From an uncultured Lachnospiraceae bacterium (GTDB lineage Bacteria > Bacillota > Clostridia > Lachnospirales > Lachnospiraceae), in NCBI GenBank assembly GCA_910579645.1, contig CAJTVK010000013.1, positions 1 through 19,525 of the forward strand: a stretch of DNA of 19,525 nt, read 5' to 3'. Within the stretch, counting starts at the first letter, position 1. Each line of letters opens with the position of its first letter. The position numbers were made by a program, and so were the translations under genes. Of this stretch, positions 1 through 6,478 are shown piece after piece. The notes under the pieces are model-generated. The model saw only the letters and a list, made by a program, of their open reading frames with translations, was not told where the DNA came from and made no database searches.

Positions 1-248
1 CTCGAAAAGCATCCTCAGTGAAACATACAGGTATTTAAATCAGTTTATACTAGTTTGCCTGCTAAAGCAGCAGAAAGAAATAAAATTCAAATAAGGTATG
101 GAGCGGTCATGCCGTACACCGTGCAAATGAAGGAGGTGAATTTCGGATACATACCGGGGCATGGAGCGTGCAGGCGGCGGAACTTTTCAGACAGCGGAAC
201 TTTTCAGGCGGCGCATATTGGCAAATGGAGAAGGAGTGAGGGTAAAAT
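1..248. other. Non-coding region upstream of the lipoprotein gene
   Basis: No convincing gene is seen here. The stretch holds a perfect 10-base Shine-Dalgarno complement at 130-139 (AAGGAGGTGA) with no ATG, GTG or TTG at a usable distance, a 17-bp tandem repeat at 171-213, and the real ribosome site of the lipoprotein (GGAGAAGGAG, just before 240). I see no good sigma-A promoter; a TATACT at 46-51 has no matching -35 box. A 70-codon frame from 55 to 267 lacks a ribosome site and overlaps the lipoprotein start, so I treat it as chance. Confidence 0.5.
171..213 (+). repeat. 17-bp tandem repeat, about 2.5 copies
   Basis: The unit CAGGCGGCGGAACTTTT starts at 171, recurs with two changes at 188 (CAGACAGCGGAACTTTT), and its first nine bases recur at 205. 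It lies 36-78 bases before the lipoprotein start, in what is probably the 5' untranslated leader. It could be an iterated protein-binding site or simple slippage; the sequence does not decide. Confidence 0.7.
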
Positions 249-2540
249 ATGGATAGGAAAAGAATAAGGAGAAAAAGAATAAGGGGAATAAGATTAAGGA
301 GAATAAGAGGGATAAGACAGTGGATGGCAGCATTGGCATTATTGCCCGTTTTATTGCTGAGCTTATGCGGATGCGGAAAGAAAGAGGGCAGCGGGCCGGA
401 GGGGGAGGGGACGGGCGTGCAGGCGGAAGGAAAATATGAGGCGGAATTCTTATCCTTGGAGCAGTACTGTGAGTCTGTAAGTGCGGTTAAGCTGGGAGAG
501 GAAAAAATATTTTTTGCAGGTACGGAAGACAAGGAGGAGGCACTGTATTTGCTGGAAATCGGGAAAGAAGGCGCGGAGAAGGTCTCCTTGGATACGGAAG
601 CAGGGGGACGTGTGGCATTTATAGGGGAAGATGCGGAAGGGAATCTGCTTTTGGCTGTGACGGTCTATGAAGGCAATCCGGTGGCGGACGGAACGGTTGG
701 ATATGTGGAGATAAGGAAGGCGTCACCGGAAGGGAGTATTCTGGAAACGGTGAATACCGGTAATTTATTTCATGGCAGGGAAGCGGCAGTTTTTTATATC
801 AACGGTTTATATCAGGATGCGGAAGGGAAGTATTATATTTCCTCCGTGGAGGATGTGTATGTGCTGAATCCGGACGGCAGCCTGTTTTTTCAGGTATCCG
901 CGGGCGCGTATCTTTCTGCTATGTTTGTATTGGAGGACGGCAGAGTAGTGGTGGGCTATGACGGGAAACGTGGCTGGAATCTGGAAACGGTGAATTTGTC
1001 CGGGAAGGACTTAGTGCCTTTGGAAAGCGGCGTTGCCTTCCGGAAAGGTGTTTACCGGAAGGGGCAGGATGCGGATATAGCCTATGTGCAGGACGGCGTG
1101 CTGTATTTATGCAATCTGGAAGAGGAAGAGCCGACAGCGGTGCTGAACTGGCGGGAAAGCAATATTGACAGCAATAATATAAGGGATTTTGCCCTATTGC
1201 CTGACGGGAGGGTGATAGTGCTGACGGTGGATTACAGCGCAGGGGCAAAAAAAGAAATTGCCATTCTGACGGAGCAGGAAGACGGGGCGGAGCAGGAGAA
1301 AATAAGATTGACGTATGCCGCCCTGGAAGTGCCTTATTTTGTGGAACGGGATATTGTGGCTTTTAATAAGGCAAGCGACCAATATTATATTGAGGTGAAG
1401 GAGTATGGGGATAGTTCCATGAATTATCAGGACAGGGCAGCCCTGCTGAATGCAGACCTGACCGGCAGCGAGGCGCCGGATATGGTTGATGTGGCTTTCA
1501 GCGGACTGACGCTGGAAAATCTGATTGCCGCAGGCGTGGCGGAAGATTTGACTCCCTTTTTGGAAGAGGATGCTGTTCTTGCCAAGGAGGATTTTGTGGA
1601 AAGCGTCTTAAGGGCGTATGAGCGTGACGGGAAGCTGTATGCGATTCCTCCGTCCTTCGGGATTGAAACACTGGTCGGAAAGGTATCGGATGTGGGGGAG
1701 GGCAGTGTTTGGTCCGTGAAGGATATGATGGAATTGGCGGCCGTGAAAGGAAAGGATATGCAGATTTTGGAATCTGCCAATAAAGGCACAATGCTTTGGC
1801 TGATGTGCATGATGAATCAGGAACTGTTCATAGATGAGGAAAACGGAACCTGTGATTTCACGGGCAGGGAATTTGCGGAAATTCTGGAATTTGCCGGAAG
1901 CTTTCCGGAAGAGCCGGGCAACGTTTCCGATTTTGCTTCGCAGACGGAGAAAGTTAGGAACGGAGAATTGCTGCTCCTTCAGGGGCTGGTCACTTCCGTG
2001 GAATTATATCAGGTATATGAATATGCGTTTGGGGAGCCTGTGAACTTTATCGGCTACCCTGCATCGGGAAACAGCGGGCAGATGCTCAGCATATGCGGGA
2101 CGACGGTGGCTATGCATGCGGCTTCCGGGAAGAAAGAGGGGGTCTGGGAATTTATCAAATTTAATCTGTCGGAGGAACGGCAGGAGAGCCTGGAGGCAAC
2201 CGGCGGAAGCGGCTTCCCGGTACTGGAATCGGCTTTGGATAAATTGTTTGAGGAGGAAATGCAGGAAGAATATTACGAAGACACGGATGGGGAGCAGAAG
2301 CCGAGGCCGAAGTGTTCCTGGGGGATAAACGGGGTTTCCATAGATACTTATGCTGCCACAAAGGAGCAGGTGGAAAGTGTCAGGGAGATGATAGACAATG
2401 TACGGACCCGGCGAGGGATGGACGACAGGCTGGCGGAAATTATTTACGGAGAGGCAGAGGCTTACTTTAAGGGGCAGAAAACGGCAGAAGAAGTGGCGGA
2501 AGTGGTGCAGAACAGGGTGCAGGTCTATCTGGACGAATAG
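249..2540 (+). CDS. Extracellular solute-binding-type lipoprotein
   Basis: A 763-residue surface lipoprotein. The N-terminus is unusually long and basic (arginine/isoleucine-rich, residues 2-24), followed by a hydrophobic segment (27-39) and a lipobox ending in LCGC, so C42 (or C40) would be lipidated. Residues about 50-340 are beta-rich with repeated G-rich turn motifs (EDAEGNLLL, PDGSLFFQV, LEDGRVVVG, LPDGRVIVL), like a beta-propeller. From about 350 (LTYAALEVPYFVERDIVAFN) the protein looks like a family 1 sugar/peptide-binding domain (DLTGSEAPDMVDV, then the hinge regions and a C-terminal helical end). The start is set by GGAGAAGGAG just upstream. No ABC permease or ATPase gene follows, so it may be a sensor or orphan binding protein rather than a transporter part. 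The domain fusion is inferred by eye. Confidence 0.8.
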   Translation: MDRKRIRRKRIRGIRLRRIRGIRQWMAALALLPVLLLSLCGCGKKEGSGPEGEGTGVQAEGKYEAEFLSLEQYCESVSAVKLGEEKIFFAGTEDKEEALYLLEIGKEGAEKVSLDTEAGGRVAFIGEDAEGNLLLAVTVYEGNPVADGTVGYVEIRKASPEGSILETVNTGNLFHGREAAVFYINGLYQDAEGKYYISSVEDVYVLNPDGSLFFQVSAGAYLSAMFVLEDGRVVVGYDGKRGWNLETVNLSGKDLVPLESGVAFRKGVYRKGQDADIAYVQDGVLYLCNLEEEEPTAVLNWRESNIDSNNIRDFALLPDGRVIVLTVDYSAGAKKEIAILTEQEDGAEQEKIRLTYAALEVPYFVERDIVAFNKASDQYYIEVKEYGDSSMNYQDRAALLNADLTGSEAPDMVDVAFSGLTLENLIAAGVAEDLTPFLEEDAVLAKEDFVESVLRAYERDGKLYAIPPSFGIETLVGKVSDVGEGSVWSVKDMMELAAVKGKDMQILESANKGTMLWLMCMMNQELFIDEENGTCDFTGREFAEILEFAGSFPEEPGNVSDFASQTEKVRNGELLLLQGLVTSVELYQVYEYAFGEPVNFIGYPASGNSGQMLSICGTTVAMHAASGKKEGVWEFIKFNLSEERQESLEATGGSGFPVLESALDKLFEEEMQEEYYEDTDGEQKPRPKCSWGINGVSIDTYAATKEQVESVREMIDNVRTRRGMDDRLAEIIYGEAEAYFKGQKTAEEVAEVVQNRVQVYLDE

Positions 2541-2589
2541 TGTGCAGTACTAGAAATTATTGTTTTGCCTGTTAACTTTTGGAATGGGA

Positions 2590-2618
2590 TTGCCGTATTT
2601 GGTTTCTTTTTATATAAT
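2590..2618 (+). promoter_or_regulatory. Sigma-A-type promoter for the MotA-like/LuxR pair
   Basis: TTGCCG at 2590-2595 (4 of 6 to consensus), a 17-base spacer, and a perfect TATAAT at 2613-2618. Transcription would start near 2625, about 100 bases before the start codon at 2725. This implies that the two membrane genes can be transcribed separately from the lipoprotein. Confidence 0.65.
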
Positions 2619-2633
2619 ACATAGGATAGGTGG

Positions 2634-2690
2634 TGCGGGCGGCATTTGCAGCGGACGCTGTGTCCTTTGGCATGGCGTCCGCCGCACGCA
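2634..2690 (+). promoter_or_regulatory. Long GC-rich hairpin in the 5' leader
   Basis: An inner perfect 8-bp stem pairs GCGGACGC (2651-2658) with GCGTCCGC (2675-2682) around a 16-base loop. An outer arm TGCGGGCG (2634-2641) can pair with CGCACGCA (2683-2690) with one mismatch. No T-run follows, so it is not a normal terminator. It sits between the predicted transcription start and the ribosome site of the next gene and may set mRNA stability or bind a regulator. Confidence 0.55.
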
Positions 2691-2724
2691 CGGATATTGG
2701 ACGGATGGAAAAGGAGTGTTTAGG

Positions 2725-3477
2725 ATGTACATGATGATAGCAATCGGTCTGGCAATTGTGATTTTTATGGTGGCAGCTATTTTCTGGGGATTAGGAGATA
2801 TTACTATGCTGTTTGACACTCCCAGCCTTCTGTTGTTGTTGATTATCGGCATATCGGTATTGCTGGCATCCGGGCTGGGAAAGGATTTCCTTGCTGCTTT
2901 CAGCATAGCTTTGGGCAGGCAGAAACGGGCCGGATTGAGGGAGAGGAAGAGAGCGGCGGAGGCGGTGGAATTATTTGCCGAGGCAGTGCGGTACGGGAGT
3001 GTGTTTGGCATTGTGCTTCAGTTCATTTGCTTCCATAACATCATCGGGGAAGATGGAAAGTGGTTGATTCATCTGTCCGTGCTGTTTTTGCTGCCGCTGT
3101 ATGCGTATGCGATGAATTTGCTGCTGCTTCCTATAAAAAGCAGGCTGCAACTGGGGATTATTGAGTGCATGCAGCAGCCGGAGGAAGACAGTGGCGCGGA
3201 TGCCGGGGAGGAAAACTGGCAGGGCCGGGAAGAAGAGGCTGTGAAGGGAAGAAGCACGCAGGGAAAAGCGGAAGCTAAAGAAGCCGTGATGGCAGGAAGG
3301 GAAAGGCAGGGAGCATCGAAAGGGAAAGGGGAGAAAGGGACGGAAGATGAGGAAGGGAAGAGGGGAACGGAAGAAGAGTCTGTGAAAGAAGGAAAGAGGG
3401 GCACGCAGGAGGAGGCGGTCAGGGAAGAAACGGCGGAAGAGGAAAAACCTGAGGAGATATACGGGAGCGGGAAATGA
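2725..3477 (+). CDS. MotA/TolQ/ExbB-like membrane protein with charged tail
   Basis: A 250-residue membrane protein. I chose the start at 2725 because AAAAGGAG precedes it at good distance; an upstream TTT-region start at 2560 would overlap the promoter and hairpin. The first 150 residues follow the MotA pattern: TM1 (IAIGLAIVIFMVAAIFWG), then GDITMLFDTPSLLLLLIIG matching the MotA 'GG.. .F.D.PS..IV.GG' block as TM2, a cytoplasmic part (AVELFAEAVRYG), TM3 (SVFGIVLQFICF) and TM4 (LLPLYAYAMNLLLLPIKSRL, matching 'TTLYG..LAN....P...KL'). The TM3 proline that stators need for ion flow appears replaced by serine, and no MotB-type partner is here, so a flagellar stator role is unlikely. The last ~95 residues are a low-complexity Glu/Lys/Gly/Arg tail. 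It overlaps the next start by ATGA, so the two are translationally coupled. Confidence 0.7.
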   Translation: MYMMIAIGLAIVIFMVAAIFWGLGDITMLFDTPSLLLLLIIGISVLLASGLGKDFLAAFSIALGRQKRAGLRERKRAAEAVELFAEAVRYGSVFGIVLQFICFHNIIGEDGKWLIHLSVLFLLPLYAYAMNLLLLPIKSRLQLGIIECMQQPEEDSGADAGEENWQGREEEAVKGRSTQGKAEAKEAVMAGRERQGASKGKGEKGTEDEEGKRGTEEESVKEGKRGTQEEAVREETAEEEKPEEIYGSGK

Positions 3478-4172
3478 AAAAGGGAAAAAGAGTGATAGCC
3501 GTATTGCTTTATATATCGGCTGCGGCACTGCTGCTGGGGCTGCGGCCGAAGGAATTGTTTGACTTGCGGCAGCTTCTGCTGGTGATTGCGGGCGGAATCA
3601 TTTTATATCTTCCGGTTATGGAAAAAGAGGATTTCCGGCAATGGAAAATGCCGGATTTCGGTCTGTTGGCACGCAATACCATTTATGCCAGTTATATTGA
3701 GACGTTCATTTTGCTGTTCCTGCTGCTGTATCAGGGGCCGGAGGCGGAGCAGGTAAGGCTGTTGGCCGAAGTGCAGGAGGAAGAGCAGGGAGCAAGATTG
3801 GTTTCGGGAATACTGATGCGGAATATTGCTTTAAGTTTCCGGCCGCTGCTGTACGGAATCTGTATTTGGATAGCATTGGGAAGCGAGGAAGGGAAAACGG
3901 GCAGTAAGGAGAACGGACAGACAGGGGAGCCGGCAGGAAAAGCTGTCCGGGAGGAAAAGTTATGGACTGCGCAGGAATGTTATCATCGGTTTCTGGAGCT
4001 GGGGCTGACAAGAAGGGAGGCAGAGGTGGCGGTGCAGATATGCAAAGGGGTAAGCAATAAGGAAATTGCTATGGAACTTTGCATTTCCGAAACGACGGTA
4101 AAAAAGCATGTGTCCAATATTTTTGAAAAGCTTGGGGTGAAAAGACGGGAGGAAATCAGAAAGCTGCTTTGA
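3474..4172 (+). CDS. Membrane-anchored LuxR-type regulator with MotA-like N-terminus
   Basis: A 232-residue protein. Residues 1-140 hold about four membrane segments arranged like MotA: TM1 (VIAVLLYISAAALLLG), then DLRQLLLVIAGGIILYLP resembling the MotA TM2 'PSL.IV.GGT' block, then YIETFILLFLLLYQG and IALSFRPLLYGICIWIAL resembling TM3 and TM4. After a charged linker (about 141-170) comes a clear LuxR/GerE helix-turn-helix from about residue 178 (LTRREAEVAVQICKGVSNKE, then SETTVKKHVSNIFEKLGV). The last domain binds DNA from the inner face of the membrane. There is no receiver domain, so a signal must come through the membrane part, perhaps from the partner gene it overlaps by four bases or from the upstream lipoprotein. 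The HTH call is secure; the MotA relation is pattern-based. Confidence 0.75.
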   Translation: MKKGKRVIAVLLYISAAALLLGLRPKELFDLRQLLLVIAGGIILYLPVMEKEDFRQWKMPDFGLLARNTIYASYIETFILLFLLLYQGPEAEQVRLLAEVQEEEQGARLVSGILMRNIALSFRPLLYGICIWIALGSEEGKTGSKENGQTGEPAGKAVREEKLWTAQECYHRFLELGLTRREAEVAVQICKGVSNKEIAMELCISETTVKKHVSNIFEKLGVKRREEIRKLL

Positions 4173-4603
4173 CAGATAGGGCATAAAAGGAAAGCCGAAT
4201 GCCATGGACAGGTGATTTTGGCGGTTGACGCGGTGATGCGGATATGGCATTATAAAGAATAAGAGGATAAAAAGATAGCTGTATATCTGCGGACGGAAGA
4301 GGATGATAAGGAGCAGCGCACTTAAAGTCTGGCGGGGTTTGTGACGGAGTTTTTGCCGGGGAAACAACCCCGCCATCAAAAATGGAAAGAAAAAGATTGA
4401 TAATGGGCTGTCCGGAAGGGAATCCTAAAAGTGTCATGGAAACGCCTCAGGCATTCGGTGGCCTTGCCGCAGCGGCGTGCCGTATTTGGAGACTGTCATG
4501 AAACTATTTTGCCGGCACATTCGTATTAATAGTGTATAGAATTGCCGGGGGAGGTTTTGCGGGCAAATGCAATATAGGGCGGCGAAGGGAGGCTGCGGGA
4601 CGG
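4173..4603. other. Non-coding gap after the LuxR-type gene
   Basis: No gene with a ribosome site is seen. The stretch holds the inverted repeat at 4330-4375, a 39-codon frame at 4382-4501 (start ATG, no ribosome site, Ala-rich end) that I do not call, and a loose repeat of TGTCATG(G)AAAC near 4433 and 4495. No terminator with a T-run and no recognisable riboswitch is visible. Confidence 0.45.
4330..4375. repeat. 10-bp inverted repeat (hairpin)
   Basis: TGGCGGGGTT (4330-4339) is a perfect complement of AACCCCGCCA (4366-4375) with a 26-base loop. No T-run follows on either strand, so a rho-independent terminator is unlikely. It may still act as a 3' stability element for the upstream operon or as part of a leader for the downstream genes. 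Confidence 0.55.
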
Positions 4604-4750
4604 ATGGAAATCAAGCTGCGGAGCGGTAAGCTGATTATTGTGGAGGACGACAGACTGGATGAGATAGGGAAGCTGAAAGGGTATCTGACGGAAGAGGAAA
4701 TGAAAGAAGTGCAGGCACAGGTGCAGAAAACGAAAAACGGATTGGCATGA
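4604..4750 (+). CDS. Small protein of unknown function (48 residues)
   Basis: A short, soluble, charged protein starting MEIKLRSGKLIIVEDDRLDE and ending in a helical, Glu/Lys/Gln-rich stretch (TEEEMKEVQAQVQ). GGGAGG lies about 11 bases before the ATG at 4604, which is better than the GTG at 4532 that has no ribosome site. It ends 13 bases before the amidohydrolase start, so the two are probably co-transcribed. I do not recognise a family. Confidence 0.5.
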   Translation: MEIKLRSGKLIIVEDDRLDEIGKLKGYLTEEEMKEVQAQVQKTKNGLA

Positions 4751-4763
4751 AAGGCGGCTGTTT

Positions 4764-6371
4764 ATGGAGGATTTATCTTATAAATTATATTATGGAGGCG
4801 ACATAGTTTCCATGAAAAGCAGGGGAGATTATGCGGAAGCCGTAGTGACAGCGGGAAGCCGGATTGTATTTTCAGGGGCTAAAAAAGAAGCGGAGGAAAA
4901 ATATGGGGATGCCTTGCGTATCAATTTGGAGGGGAAGACGCTTATGCCGGCGTTTATAGATGCGCACAGCCATTTTCTGCAGACGGCACAGGGCATTGAT
5001 ATGTGCGATTTATCGGAGGCAGAGGATTTCGGGCAGATTGCTGACATGCTGAAGAAATATGTGCGGGAGCATGCCGTAGAAGAAAATGCCGTTGTGTTTG
5101 GCAATGGGTATGACCATAATTTTCTGAAAGAAAAGAAACATCCGGACAAAAAGCTGCTGGATACGGTTTCGGATAAAATCCCTATTTATATTTCGCATGT
5201 TTCGGGGCATATGGGGGTGGCAAATTCCGCTCTGCTGCGGCTGGCCAATCTGGCGGAGCAGGAAAAGGACCCCGAGGGAGGGCGGTTCGGCAGGTATGAC
5301 GACGGAAGTCTTTCCGGGTATGCGGAGGAACTGCCTGCATTTATGCAGCTGGTTGCACCTGTCATGGAGCGTCTGGAAACCGATATGGCGGTACAGATAA
5401 AGAAAGCGGAACGGCTGTATCTCAGCAACGGCATCGCTACGGTGCAGGAAGGCGCCGGGACAGGAGCGGCAGTGAAAGGGCTGGCGGAGCTGGCAAAGAC
5501 AGAACTGCCGGATATTGATGTGGTGGCTTATATGCTGGCGGAAGAATATGAAGAAACTGCCGCAGGCATGCCGGAATATGTAGGGAAGTATGTGAACCAT
5601 GTAAAAATCGGCGGTTCAAAAATCATTTTGGACGGTTCCCCGCAGGGCAGGTCGGCCTGGCTGTCCGCTCCATATGAGGGCGGGACGGATTACTGCGGCT
5701 ATCCTGCGCATAGTCAGGAGTATGTCACGGCAGAATGCCTGAAAGCCATAAGGGGAGGTTATCAGATTCTTGCCCATTGTAACGGGGATGCCGCATCGGG
5801 GCAGTTTATCGAAGGGTATCAGGCCGCTTGGGAGAAAGCAGGCAGGCCGCATACGGATATCCGGCCGGTGATGATACACTGTCAGACCGTGCGGGACGAC
5901 CAATTGGACAGTATGGCGCGGCTTCATATGATTCCGTCTGTCTTTGTGGGGCATGTGTATTATTGGGGGGATATCCATTTGGAAAATCTCGGGAAAGAAC
6001 GGGCCGGGCGCATCAGCCCCGCCGCATCGGCACTGAGAAAAGGGCTGGCACTGAATTTCCATCAGGATACCCCGGTGACGAAGCCGGATATGCTTCATTC
6101 CGTCTGGTGTGCGGTGAACCGCAGGACAAAGAGCGGAAAGCTGTTAGGGGAAGAACAGTGCATCGATGTCTATGAGGCACTGAAAGCCGTTACCGTAAAT
6201 GCCGCTTACGCATACCATGAAGAAAACAGGAAAGGGACGATAGAGGCGGGGAAGGAAGCGGATTTTGTCATTCTTTCCGAAAACCCGTTGAAGGCGGAGA
6301 AAGACAGGATCAAAGAAATTAAAGTTATCCGGACGGTAAAAGCCGGCAGGCTGGTTTATAGTGCAGATTAG
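4764..6371 (+). CDS. YtcJ-like amidohydrolase (amidohydrolase family 3)
   Basis: A 535-residue cytoplasmic metal-dependent hydrolase of the amidohydrolase superfamily. The N-terminal composite sheet is followed by LMPAFIDAHSHF, giving the metal-binding H68-x-H70. Further family marks are VKIGGSKIILDGSPQGRSAW (carrying the bridging-region residue), ILAHCNGDAA (the strand-5/6 His region, usually H-x-x-GD-A), the C-terminal LNFHQDTPVT (Asp near the last strand) and the closing sheet motif GTIEAGKEADFVIL. Length fits the YtcJ family (about 530-570). The natural substrate cannot be read from sequence; family members hydrolyse amide or related C-N bonds. The ribosome site is modest (AAAGGCGG). There is no pathway context beyond the 48-residue neighbour. 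Confidence 0.88.
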   Translation: MEDLSYKLYYGGDIVSMKSRGDYAEAVVTAGSRIVFSGAKKEAEEKYGDALRINLEGKTLMPAFIDAHSHFLQTAQGIDMCDLSEAEDFGQIADMLKKYVREHAVEENAVVFGNGYDHNFLKEKKHPDKKLLDTVSDKIPIYISHVSGHMGVANSALLRLANLAEQEKDPEGGRFGRYDDGSLSGYAEELPAFMQLVAPVMERLETDMAVQIKKAERLYLSNGIATVQEGAGTGAAVKGLAELAKTELPDIDVVAYMLAEEYEETAAGMPEYVGKYVNHVKIGGSKIILDGSPQGRSAWLSAPYEGGTDYCGYPAHSQEYVTAECLKAIRGGYQILAHCNGDAASGQFIEGYQAAWEKAGRPHTDIRPVMIHCQTVRDDQLDSMARLHMIPSVFVGHVYYWGDIHLENLGKERAGRISPAASALRKGLALNFHQDTPVTKPDMLHSVWCAVNRRTKSGKLLGEEQCIDVYEALKAVTVNAAYAYHEENRKGTIEAGKEADFVILSENPLKAEKDRIKEIKVIRTVKAGRLVYSAD

Positions 6372-6478
6372 ATTGCGTCTGAAAGCGGCGGGAAAAGGCC
6401 GGGCGTGCAGCCGGAGACAGCACAGTTCAGGCGGGAGAGTAAGAGTGGGCGGAAGAATAAGAATGAGCGGAAGATAAC

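Noticed and set aside
55..267. A 70-codon plus-strand frame before the lipoprotein
   Set aside because: No ribosome site, no family resemblance, and it runs into the lipoprotein start.
2560..2724. Upstream extension of the MotA-like gene
   Set aside because: It would include the promoter and the hairpin in coding sequence, while 2725 has a good AAAAGGAG site and begins exactly at TM1.
2725..4172. Flagellar motor genes motA/motB
   Set aside because: The second gene has a LuxR domain instead of a peptidoglycan-binding OmpA-like domain, and the TM3 proline seems absent.
4321..4460. A cobalamin or other riboswitch
   Set aside because: Scattered GGGAATCC-like bases recall one, but the conserved core order is not present.
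4382..4501. 39-codon plus-strand frame in the gap
   Set aside because: No ribosome site and no recognisable pattern; mentioned only as content of the gap.
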